Positions 1-10,357 of a stretch of 64,000 nt of DNA are shown here, in pieces (position 1 is the stretch's first letter; each line of letters begins with the position of its first letter). This DNA comes from Floccularia luteovirens. Lineage: Eukaryota; Basidiomycota; Agaricomycetes; Agaricales; Squamanitaceae. The notes beneath the pieces are model-generated. The model was not told where the DNA came from. It did no database searches and worked only from the letters and a program-made list of their open reading frames with translations. Both the position numbers and the translations under genes were made by a program. Where the stretch lies: assembly GCA_009739215.1 (NCBI GenBank), contig VSJF01000008.1:1488001-1552000 (forward strand), in the 5' to 3' direction.

Positions 1-119
1 TAGCATATTCCTATCTTAATGCACCTCCAGATGGCAGCCGCAGTTGCTCAGTTTCAAGAAGCAGTGCGCATTTTTCTCCTATTAGCACATTCCTATCTTA
101 ATGCACCTTCAGATAGCAG
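1..119. repeat. Tandem duplication of an intron end plus exon start
   Basis: Bases 1-37 and 83-119 match at 34 of 37 positions. Each copy holds the last 30 bases of an intron, including the acceptor AG, and the first bases of the following exon. The two exons downstream also encode similar heptads (MAAAVAQFQEA against IAVIEAQVQEL). The unit length is about 82 bp. Confidence 0.75.
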
Positions 120-199
120 TCATTGAGGCTCAGGTTCAAGAGCTTGAAGAAGCAAGAGAACAAATTGAGAAATTGCGAAAGGAGCGGGCCCGGACATGA
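1..199 (+). CDS. 3' end of a coiled-coil protein gene (partial)
   Basis: The window opens inside an intron that ends at 30. A 33-nt exon follows (31-63), then a 49-nt GT-AG intron (64-112) and a terminal exon (113-199) ending in TGA at 197-199. The two exons read in one frame and give an Ala/Gln/Glu-rich stretch ending in heptad-like residues (EAQVQELEEAREQIEKLRKE), a typical coiled coil. No catalytic motif is visible and the family cannot be named from about 40 residues. The exon and the preceding intron end look tandemly duplicated (compare 1-37 with 83-119). The reading frame and splice sites are seen; the identity is unknown. Confidence 0.5.
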
Positions 200-305
200 C
201 AACTCATTAGACACTTCCTTAACATGATTAGTTTACTATCTTCTACTCGATGTACCTTATATCCCCTATCATCATAGACTTCATATTAAATCACCTTCCT
301 TAAGG

Positions 306-1131
306 TCAAATACTCTCTGGATCAGGATCATATTCCACCATATCATATCTAAACCGGGTGACGTTACTATAGTAATCTCTGGATAGATTTAAAGATTCGT
401 CCCACGAAGGGATAGTTAAATCGATGATTTTCTCGATGACTCGGTAAAAGCGCACAAATTTTGTTGGATGCAAGTTATTATATTCTGTAATGGTGACAGT
501 CAAAACTATCCGGAACAATACGATTGGTAGGAATCGGACACACCTCACATCGCTATCGGAAAAGGCAATATCACAGGGAAGCCATAGGAATTTCAAACTA
601 TATCGATTTCCGACTTTCCTTCGATAGTGATATAACTTTTCAGACTTTACACGTAACTGCGGGGTCGGAAGCACCACTCCTTGTCCACATCATTCGATGC
701 GGTCACTTAGATTGGTCTGTCCCTTTGGCAAGATACGACCGCTCTCCAATGGAAAAAGCGATGGATGAACAAGGTCAAGGACCATGTCATTTGATCTTGG
801 ATGTCAATCTTGTAGATGGGTGGGGACGTCTTCGAGAGGTGCAGCAGCAGCGATGAGTTCCTCGCGCAGACTAGTATCCGGAATTATTGAGTCCGATTTT
901 ACAACATTCGCATCGAAAGCTATGACGTATCCATTTTGTTCGAAAAATTTAGCCTTGTAGCGTAGTTCTTCGGAGCAGAATTCTACCATTTTCTCTGTCA
1001 TGTCTACTCCCCTTTGTTCCTAGTACCTCGGCCTTCCATTTTGAGCAAATACTCTCGTCAAAGACCTTCCTGTTCCAGTCAACCTTGTCAGTTAACTGGT
1101 TCATGAGATGCATCATAGTCAATTCTCGCAA
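306..1131 (-). pseudogene. DUF4246 family pseudogene
   Basis: Reading leftwards from 1131, the translation matches the intact DUF4246 protein at 60121-62119 over about residues 50-380. Examples are MRELTMMHLMNQLTDK, VDMTEKMVEFCSEELRYKAKFFE, SLREELIAAAAPLEDVP and, in the last part, YRVIEKIIDL followed by EYDPDPES. The copy is broken. There is a one-base shift just before the VDMTEKM block, near 1010. A stop follows PTHLQD at about 804 and another follows the SDRIE block. The frame then ends at a stop right after DPES, so the C-terminal half with the presumed metal site is missing. No start exon is seen upstream. It is a decayed, truncated paralogue. Confidence 0.85.
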
Positions 1132-4100
1132 TATGTAGAGCGGAAGACTGGATATTGTGAGTTAACGCTTCAAGGAAACCTAGTGTATGCGTATATTAGT
1201 CCACCATATTCACCTGCAAGAAAAGCATCTACGGGATGTGCAACATCCAGGAAGCCTGGTTCTTTTTTGTCGAGTCATGTAAGGGGAACAACTATCGACT
1301 TAGTACCTTTTGCTTACCGTCTTTGTATAAACTAACCCCATGAGTACGTTTAGGGCGTCCTCCTATCATAAATACTGTCCATGAAATAATGACGAACTGT
1401 AACGCTGCGCATGTAGTACATATTCAATGGTACTTGTGATTTTGTGGCGCTTTAAAATTCCCCGCTGCCTTATAGGTGGAGGTTCTTACGTTTGTTAGGT
1501 TTGTTGCCAAGACACGATATCACTGTGTTTATGTAACGTCACCATAAAAAAATTCGTGCACACACTGAACTTTCGTTTCCAAGCCACGTCATTATAGGCT
1601 CAACCTATTGTTCTGATACAGTGCACCATTGATTCAATTGATATCACCTATATTTTTTATTTTAATAGCTTGGTACCAAGAACACCAACTCCAAGTTCCT
1701 GATCCAATACCTTCAAATCATATGGATGAACCTGAATGACTCAAGTTCGAAGCCCGAATTGCACAATTTCAATGAACCCCAATTAAACCAACATATTGTT
1801 TTTTTCCGAAAAGTTTCGTGTTTATTTTTCTATCATCATATCCTATGACCATACAAGTTGACCAGAAAAAAACTCGACAGGGTTTAGAAACATACATACT
1901 GAGTTAGTAGATATCCCACTACTCCTCTCAGCTCTGAGATCATTACAAAGTAGGTCAAAATTAATCATAAAGTCCTATTTTCAAGTTTAGAAAAATTCTT
2001 GATAATTCTTACCCGCGACACACTATCTTATAATAAAGGGCCAACCTTTGGAATGAATCATTCACGGAACATATCCCGCAATTACCTCCTTTAATTTTAT
2101 TACCCCAGGCATCTTCCAGAGTCGCGCAATCGCCGTATGTTGGATGTGCTAAGTTTTAATTTCCCGTCCTATAGCCCCAGTGCGTTCATACCTTTTATAC
2201 TTTCTACTTCGTTTGTACTTATGTTGTTTTATATAAGCTTCTTATCCGTGCTATCAATCTATCGCACATCTCATCGATAGATGATAATCTTTCATTTCTT
2301 GGGGGAGGTTATCGTGAACGGAGGTTTCGACTTTTAGATGTGTATTGGGTTGTGTAATGCTGACAAGCTTTACATAAAGGAACTGCAATTAAAAGGCTTT
2401 GATTGATACATACAGAACTCCGTAAATGCAATTGAACTCCACTCGTGAGCATGGCAGTATTCATCGCATGACCCAATTCAGAGTACACTCATGACTATTG
2501 ATTCTTACCAGTATCGCTTGGAAGTATACAGATACTTATGCTCTTATCTGCATACACTCACCGAAGGCCTATCACAAGTTCTTCTCGCGCTTATTCCCAA
2601 AACGAAAACGTAGAATTTTTTTTAGGGTCCAAACCTAGCAGTTGGTACGAGGTATACAATATGTACAATTACATTGCAATCGCGTATATTCCGGGGTGAC
2701 ACTTGGATCCTCGACGATCATAGTGGGGCTTTAAGCGTAACGCTCATGGGGAAAACTTGTTTCTTCTGAGCTTTTTTTCTCCTTCCTCTCTTGTGTTCTC
2801 TCCCCGAGTAAAAAGTAAAAAAAGGAAAATTCTTGTATGTTGCCAACCTACCGGGGAACAAAGGAGTACACCCGAGAAGAAGCGAACGAAGGACGAAAAA
2901 CACGGAGGGAAAGGAAATGTGATATGTAGCAAGCAATGTTCGACTTGCCGATTCTCGGATAGATTGATTTTCGTTACAACGTGCCCGACAAATCTGTTTT
3001 TTTGTCCGATTTCGTATGAGGGGGCATATAGGGGGAGGGGGTGATCATTAAAAGAAGAAGCAAAACCCACGGTCCTTGTGTCGGTGATACGTTTTACGTG
3101 AGTAATTTCTTTATTAATACAGTGACCTTAAGGCTATTCGATGTTCCTTCTCATCAACACGTATACAGAATAACATGTTCTTTCATATCGGAGTAGTGCG
3201 GACTCCACATTTGTTCATTATCAAAGAGTCGGGAAACTGCACTGGTCTTTTTCTTTGACCCGATACGACCGTGATTCAATTGGAGGTACCTGAGTAGTAT
3301 AATATGTTGCAGAGCCGCGATTAGTTCCAGGCCAAACGACTTCCACGAAAAAAAAAATCTGTTTGTCAAGAGTATACACTCCAACCCTGTGGTGCTATAA
3401 CGAAAAGCAATCTCCACAGCTTCCTACTCGAGTACATAATGACCCACAGTCCACAGTTATCATTACGAAATTTCAAGAGTCTGGAACATCCTGCGATCCC
3501 ACAATTCACCTTATCAATAGTACAACACGCACACGACCGCAACAACTTTTCGAAATAGCTCGAGAGGATGACATGAGAAGGTGAAAAGTTATCGGTATCG
3601 GTACTAGTTATCTCCTTTTTCGTTACCTTCGTCTACGCCACACAAGAAAGAAAAAAGTTTACAGGCGGGGAAAGCTCCTAAACGCCGAGTTTTGGGGTTT
3701 ATATTTCTTCCTGTTTTCACTTTGTAATTGACCAAAGAAGAGAGAAAGAAAGGAACAGGAAAAAAAAAATAATAACAATCCGTTTTCGTTCCGTTCATAG
3801 TTTCGTTTACATAAAAATGAAGGGGAACCTATATTTATCCGTTTGAAAAGAAGAGGAAGGAAGAGGGGAGGGGGTGATAATGGGTTAGTTGAACCCCGTG
3901 CTTTTTCCATCTTTCCTTTTCTTTCTTATCCTATCAATCCATCTTATCGATAACGTCAAAGTGCGAGAAGGCGAGGCTCGACAAGATTTGTTCCCCTACC
4001 CTGTACAGGTACGTGTTCATATGTAAAGGACATATGTCTATATGTCCACCCGTGTATTAAAAAATGCGGGGGTGGCGGTGATGAATATGGGACTCGATAG

Positions 4101-6298
4101 TACAACAAAACCTCGAGATTTGATTGCGAGGGAGTGACTTGATTACTTTAACACTTGCAAGCGAAGCTTGAAGTTTGAATTGGTTGTATCTGACACGAGT
4201 AATACGTGCTGTTAGGCTATTAAATTAGTTACGCAGGCATTCAGGCCTCAGGGGGCATTGCCATCAAGCAAGTCTCGACCGTACGTATACTCATACATGC
4301 ATTCGAAGACAGCTTATCACTCACAATTATAGGTGCACTTTTCAATCGCACACACTATCATGCATCAGGTTTCCCGCGTGTTGATTCAACTGAGTACATA
4401 CGTATACATACGAACGGAGAAAACTATCACAATTTGCGCGCATTTAGTACTAGGACTTTACCAGGGGGTTGGGTTGTGACAAGAAATAAAATTCAATAAA
4501 AGAAAAGAAAAACTCAAAAAGCTAATCTGTTACCCCCGCATACCTCATGCCTCATGTACAGTGTGCGCTGCAGTTGTTGCAAGCTATTGGCCTAGAATCT
4601 ATAACTGCTTTGAAATTGCACGGCCTGTGATTTGTAGCTAGTAGATCAAGCCTAAAAATTGTTTCATAGATCGCCACGTATTGCACATAGCACTACATGT
4701 CTATCGCCCTTTGTAACTGGACAAAAGGAATATGTACGATACACAAATGGGAATAACTTATAATGAAGAAGAAAGAAGAGAAGAGATATAGGCCTAGACC
4801 AAGTAACAGGTTTACCAAACAAGACAACGAGATTAGCAAGGACATCCTCATGGTAAAAGGTAGGTGAAAGCAGCAAGGCAAGCCTCGTTTCCCAAGCGTG
4901 TGGTGACGTCAATTTTGTACAGATCAACACACATGGGTAAAAAGATCCGAATCTCAGCAATCTCAGGCCCGGTCCTTTGTGGCAGTGTTTAAGCTCACGC
5001 ATAACAGTTTCTTATCGATGGGACCTTATCGATGAACAAGTCTATAAAGACTCTCCTTTTACACACGGTTATGGCATATCATCCAGATTTCGTCAGGCGA
5101 AGCTGTTATATTTGGAAGCTCTCATTTGAAAGAAAAGAAGAAAACAAAAGCTTACTTATTATATCTGTCATCGTTGTTTTTTTTTTGAGAATTTTAATTA
5201 TAACATTTCATATGATATCCTTTTGTCTATCCAACCACGCTGTGTGGGGAAATGACAAGTTGGCTGTTCTCTCATGTTATGTAGAGACTGTGTGTCTTAC
5301 GTTTGGCTGCTAATATCACAGAAGTGGAAGCTTAATGATGTACTATTAGCGTTAGTTTCAATGTTCATGGGTGCTGGCTTGCTTATGCGTGGGGTGGGTG
5401 TTTGCGTGGACCTTACCTCCGGATCTTCATTCCAAGAGTTCTCATGTTTTTTGATAAGTGAAGATTGTGATAGACAATCCCATTTGTTCATATGAGACAA
5501 CAGACCTAACATGTACCCTTACTATTTGCCCGCCGGTGGCGTTCACCCATAGTGAAGTTATATAGATGTGTATCTCATATTACATCTTCATACAGATTAG
5601 TTTCATGTGACTCTTCACGGAATAGTCCTGGAGTTTGACGTGGTGCCCGTAGAAAGTGCCAGTGCGTTTTGGGACTTAATAGTCCCCAAGTAAGAGTAAG
5701 CAATACAAAATCGAACGCTGGTTAAATGAAACAATCTAGCGGATATTGCGCCATAATTTTACAACTCCATCTCCCTTGGAGCGTAAAGAATTAATGGATT
5801 CATAATCTGAGTAGAGTGGGGTTCTGGAACCCGAACGCAATTATTGTATCTCTGAAAATCGAAATCATCGACCCTGGGTTATATTACAGAACAGAAGTCG
5901 ACTTACCATTCCTAGTTTTCTGTATTTTTGGAATAAATAAATAAAACTCAACTTGGAGCGGAGTTGCATGGGTTTCCAATGAACCGTTAGCCAGCGTCTG
6001 TGATTGTGATTTGAAGAAAATGTATTGTTTCTGGGGTCTGCAACAGTTTCGCTGTCATTAGGTTTCTTTCTCTGACATCTGATATCGAGTTGGACAGAAC
6101 GCAATCGAGGGGTTTCCCGTGCGATGAACTTTATTGCCTGGTTTAACTTGTAATTGCTACCTGTACTGGGTAAAGTTCGGGGTTTTACACAGATCGTGCT
6201 GTATTGTCGTGCCATTTAGTCGGATTTGTGGGGGTCGATCACAACGTCGCTAGTGGGGTATTGATTAGTGGAACCGAAGGAAATTGCTGGTATTACTT

Positions 6299-6325
6299 AC
6301 GCGGCGCGACAGCAAAACGCCGCGT
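6299..6325. repeat. Perfect 8-bp GC-rich inverted repeat
   Basis: The arms ACGCGGCG (6299-6306) and CGCCGCGT (6318-6325) are exact reverse complements around an 11-nt spacer, within AT-rich surroundings about 1.15 kb upstream of the GATA-factor start codon. It could be a hairpin or a binding site for a dimeric regulator; the role is unknown. Confidence 0.5.
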
Positions 6326-7434
6326 TCAAGGGATCAGTAATATAGGAGACTCCGTTGTGCACTAGAGCAAGTATTAAACCGTCTCGAACAGCATTTTCTA
6401 TTCGCTCATTGTGTAAGGCAAGTAGAGTCTGTAATAGAAAACAACGTACATGCATTCTGACAATGACAGGATGTTGATTTGATGTGTCTGTTCTCGTTCT
6501 GTTGGAAAGGGGTCAAGGACCCCGAGGTGTCCTGTAAAGAAGAAAAGACTTATCAGTGGCGTTGAGCAGCGGGCGGTTAAAAATGTGATCGAGTGTGATG
6601 ACGCCTTTCACAGCCTTGGTGATAGCCGATGTTAGGAGTCATACTGTACAAGACCTTATAAAGACAAGATCTTGGACCGGTATCAGCGAAAAGCGCAGGT
6701 GCGAACCTGAGTGAGGTTTTGCCTCGAGGTGATGTCGCGTGACAGACTACGGAAGTATTGGGGACAAGACTGCCGAAAGCGCGCATTAAAGGCACATGAA
6801 TAAGGATGGGTAGGGTTGTGGGCATTTCTTTTCTGTTAGTTTGGAAGATGCGAAGTTCTGTGCGGAAGCCGGTTGGTTATAGATGGGAGGGGAGGGAGTT
6901 TAGGAAAGATCTGGAGAATGCAATAGAGGGAGACCAACAATAGAATGTAACAACACGAGGATGTGTGGTATCAGAGAGTCTGATGTACGTGTAGTTAAAA
7001 GAAATACGAGATTGGAGGCTAATTGAGTCGGTAGAAGAAGACCTAGAACACATTAATGTCCGCAGATATCAAAGATGGAAGCTGGGCAGGGACAACGGCA
7101 GAGCCTCGTGCTGTGCAGAGTATGACTGTACGAGCAACAAAGAGATTTGAGAGTTGACTGAGTACGGAAGAAGATCGGCATTGATTCTGTGATTAATGTC
7201 ACACATATAGGATAACCTCAAAAACTATAGAAATAATTAACTAGCGGTGGTAATATTGAAGATGAACGGTGAATATAGAGAGAAAGGTGTGGTCATGGGT
7301 GGTATCCAGGTAGAATGAATGTCAGGAAGTGTGGAGACTCAAGAACTGTAATCAGAGAAGCAACGTGCTTCAGTGTGACATCCTTCAAAACATTTATTTC
7401 AATCGCCTCTCTTGTCGCTAACTTTTATATCCTT

Positions 7435-7468
7435 CTCCTCCTCCTCCTCCCTCCTCCTCCGCTCTCCC
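7435..7468 (+). repeat. CTC microsatellite and pyrimidine tract
   Basis: An almost pure run of CTC/CCT units lies directly before the inferred start codon of the GATA-factor gene at 7479. Pyrimidine tracts of this kind are common in fungal leaders close to transcription or translation starts. The open frame running through it (7315-7743) is rejected as the gene's N terminus because it gives only Leu/Ser/Pro low-complexity sequence. Confidence 0.6.
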
Positions 7469-7478
7469 ACCGCCCTAC

Positions 7479-10357
7479 ATGCCCTCTATCCTCAATCTCA
7501 AGTTCAAAGTACCTTCTTCTCCTCCTTCTCTCTTCTCTTCTCTTTGTGCTCATCGTCCTCATCTTTTCTCAGGGAAACAAGTCTTTCGTCGCCTTTAGTA
7601 ACCTCAATGATACTGAATCTCTAACGAAAACATGGAAGGTTTGTATTTCACCCTTATCTCCGTTATGTTTCGTTCATACATCTTCTAGGTCTGCACAAAG
7701 GTCGCTAGCTACCTCGAGCAAGGCCAAAGACTCGAGAACTTGAGCTGGAGGTTATGGCACCTCCAAAACCTCATGGTCGATACAGACAATGCAAAATCCA
7801 AACGTGAATTCAAGAAGCTCTCCAAGTGCATGGGTGACAAACTCGACAAGGAGAAGGGACGGTGCGTCATCTTCCCTACCCCAATGTTTTCACTCGTAAA
7901 AAAAAGCCCTTGACCCTAATTTCGGATATTTGTCGCTTAGGAGTATTGAGGAACTTGAGGCTCCAGATTTTAAACGCAATCCCTCCACAGAAATGATACG
8001 CCAACGCGCAGCTGAAAAAGAGCGCAACCGAGAGGCAAGCCAGAACGCCAGGCCTGGTACCATCAAGCGCATGCAATTTACCTTTAGCGTTGACCATCCC
8101 GCTCCTGCTTCGAACAACCAACAGGTTAAGAAGCCAGACACAAAACCCTCTTTGGATCTAGGCAAACGAACCCGTGCGTCTGCAAGATTGCAGGGCGAAA
8201 GCGCAGACATGGTCATCGTTAGGGATAGCGCGAATGACAAGGATCCCCCAGCCAAAAAAGAGGACGGTCACTCTGCACATTTCCAGAACCAATCCCTTCG
8301 CTTCCCACCTCTTTTCTCCAGTGATTTTGGTCCATCTGCCTTGCTGTATCCTTCTCCCAGCCTTACGACCTCCATGAATTATGGTGAAGCACTCACCCCA
8401 TCCAATATTAATGACGTCTTTAGCATAGTCCGACCAACTATCGAACTTCCCCTTGATGAACTCCTTCACAATGTAGACACGGCCGACGCCGACAGCCCCG
8501 AGACCCACGAATACGACCCCATGTCTCAACAAGACATACTCATGAAGTCTGTAACAACCATGCTCGAGAGTGACAGAAGGGCGCGCCACGCCATGCAAAT
8601 GAATGACGACACTAGCGGTAATGACAGCGATGATGAAGACAGCGATGCTGACCCTGAACCAGTCCGGGTTCCACCAGTTTCACAGACTGTCAAAGAGGTG
8701 CTCCCTGAGACAGTCGCCCCTTCCAAGGTCAACCCACTCTTTGCAAACCGTTCTAGCACACCCACTGGCCGCCCATCCCTGACATTGCGCACTCAATCTG
8801 GTACTTCTTCCCGTTCTGCAGGACCTGGAGCCACTGCTACAAGCGTCAACCCTGCTGTGCTGCGCAACAGCAACAGCAACAATGGACACAACAACAACGG
8901 TAACTCGGCCCCTGGTGGCGTCAAAGCTGAATGTTCAAATTGTGGCGCTACCCATACTCCTCTCTGGAGGCGAGGTCTGAATGATGAACTCAACTGCAAT
9001 GCTTGTGGACTATACTGTAAACTGGTACGCTATAGTATTACCTAAATTATCTTGATACTCATTCTCTATAGCACAAACGACCTCGCCCAAAGAGTATGCG
9101 CAACACCCATGGTGAAGGTCGTGCCCAGGTTGCTCCGCGACAAGAGACTGTCGATGTTATGGGTTGGTGTTCTTACATCTCTGAAAGTTCCCATTCTTAT
9201 TCTGAGAAGCCGTGTCAGCTCAATGCTACAACTGTCACACTACTGCGACCCCTCTTTGGAGGAAGGACGACGAAGGAAAAACTGTTTGTAACGCGTAGGT
9301 ATTATTCCTAAATGGGAAAGGTGAATAATAACATTGGATATTATCTAGCTGTGGATTGTATTACAAGCTGCATGGATCTGCTCGCCCTATCTCAATGAAG
9401 TCGGATGTGATTCGCAAGCGGTCCAGACATGAAGTCCGACGGGGTGGCCAAGGTGTTGAGGATACTCCATCAGCTAGCCCCGGCGTCAGCCGTCGTCCGT
9501 CCCCCGTTCGTGAACCTTCCCCTACCCTCGCTCCTGACTCCACAACCCAAATCACTTATGATTACAACGAGGACATGGAATACCGTTCTTCGCAATCTGA
9601 ATTGATGGGCGCTCTCGGCCAAGATTCGGGTCAGACACAGCTTTTCCAGAATGCATTCCAGGCGCAATATCCCGGGCCGTACCATCCGGATTACCTTGTT
9701 CAACTATACAGCATGCCTTCAGACCCCTTGCCGTTCTCCTCGGTTGATTCTCCTGAGACGGATGCCGAAATGAGCCCTCGTACCACCAAGCGACGCCGCA
9801 TGAGCACGGATTCGGCATCTGAACCTCCTTCCTCTGCAGTGTCTTACAGCTCGTATAATGATGGATACTCCTCTGCTTCTTCGGCCACGTCAATGTCTCA
9901 ACGTTCATCAATGGAATTTCCTTTCAGTAACTATCCGAATGTGAGCAGGTACGGTGGGAACTCTAACAACAGGAATGGCAACATAGGAAGCGGGAGTGCC
10001 GGTAGCAACGGAAATAACAACAACTGCAGTGCGAGTAATGGCGGCCCGGCTTTACGAGGTTCGGGCAACACCTTTTGGCACCCACCGATGATGCCCCAAG
10101 TCGATACTAGTAGTGACTCTCCTCACCTATTCCACCCGCCCATGCTTCCCCCTTCTAATGACGAGTCTCCGATGGACTATTTGCATCCGCCCATGGTAAT
10201 TCAAGATGATGAAAGCTTATTTTCTGCATATTTGCATCCTCCTATGGCTATCCCCGAAGACCCTTCTTCCGGTCATGGAGGAGGGATGCAGAACTCTATG
10301 TATTCTAACGAGTATGCCGGACACGATTCGTATGATTCTGCTATGCGGGCATACTAA
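7479..10357 (+). CDS. Two-finger GATA-type zinc finger transcription factor
   Basis: A nuclear DNA-binding regulator. Seven exons fit (7479-7508, 7573-7638, 7689-7861, 7941-9024, 9072-9162, 9219-9294, 9349-10357), giving 842 codons in frame. The start is chosen because it joins by a clean GT-AG intron to the conserved N-terminal region. That region holds the motif [10 protein letters not shown] typical of the DUF1752 region of AreA/NIT2-like GATA factors. Finger 1 (about residues 421-445, CSNC..CNAC) and finger 2 (about 484-508, CYNC..CNAC) both have CX2CX17CX2C spacing and TPLWR cores. Only about 38 residues separate them. A basic tail ([11 protein letters not shown]) follows finger 2. The long Ser/Asn-rich C terminus carries four HPPM motifs near residues 751, 769, 786 and 803. 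Two fingers suggest SreA/Urbs1-type iron regulators, but the Cys-rich linker of those proteins is absent and the N terminus is nitrogen-regulator-like. The pathway is therefore left open. Confidence 0.9.
10077..10249 (+). repeat. Four HPPM repeats in the GATA-factor C terminus
   Basis: The coding sequence repeats an aromatic or Leu residue followed by HPPM four times: [24 protein letters not shown] and YLHPPMAI. The spacings are 18, 17 and 17 residues. Between them lie acidic/Ser-rich linkers (DTSSDS, SNDESP, DDES). The repeat lies close to the C terminus. Confidence 0.85.

Larger units (their letters stand above)
1132..7478. other. Long stretch without a recognisable gene
   Basis: No reading frame here shows family motifs or a consistent exon chain. 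The small open frames at 2718-3070, 3604-3910, 4664-5002, 5032-5313, 5865-6215 and 6577-6825 are low-complexity (Phe/Leu/Ser-rich) and probably chance. The stretch contains short poly-T and poly-A runs and G-rich patches near 3026 and 3866. A perfect 8-bp inverted repeat lies at 6299-6325. The last kilobase is likely the promoter of the GATA-factor gene. Confidence 0.5.

Noticed and set aside
2718..3910. Apparent similarity between the frames near 2.7-3.1 kb and 3.6-3.9 kb
   Set aside because: Only a short G-rich word (AGGGGGTGAT) is shared; the rest is composition, not homology.
7315..7743. 142-codon frame running into the GATA factor
   Set aside because: Its N-terminal part is Leu/Ser/Pro low complexity from a CTC repeat and continues through two introns; the start at 7479 joins the conserved region better.
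8158..8598. 146-codon frame on the minus strand opposite the GATA factor
   Set aside because: Antisense shadow of a well-supported coding exon; no family features.
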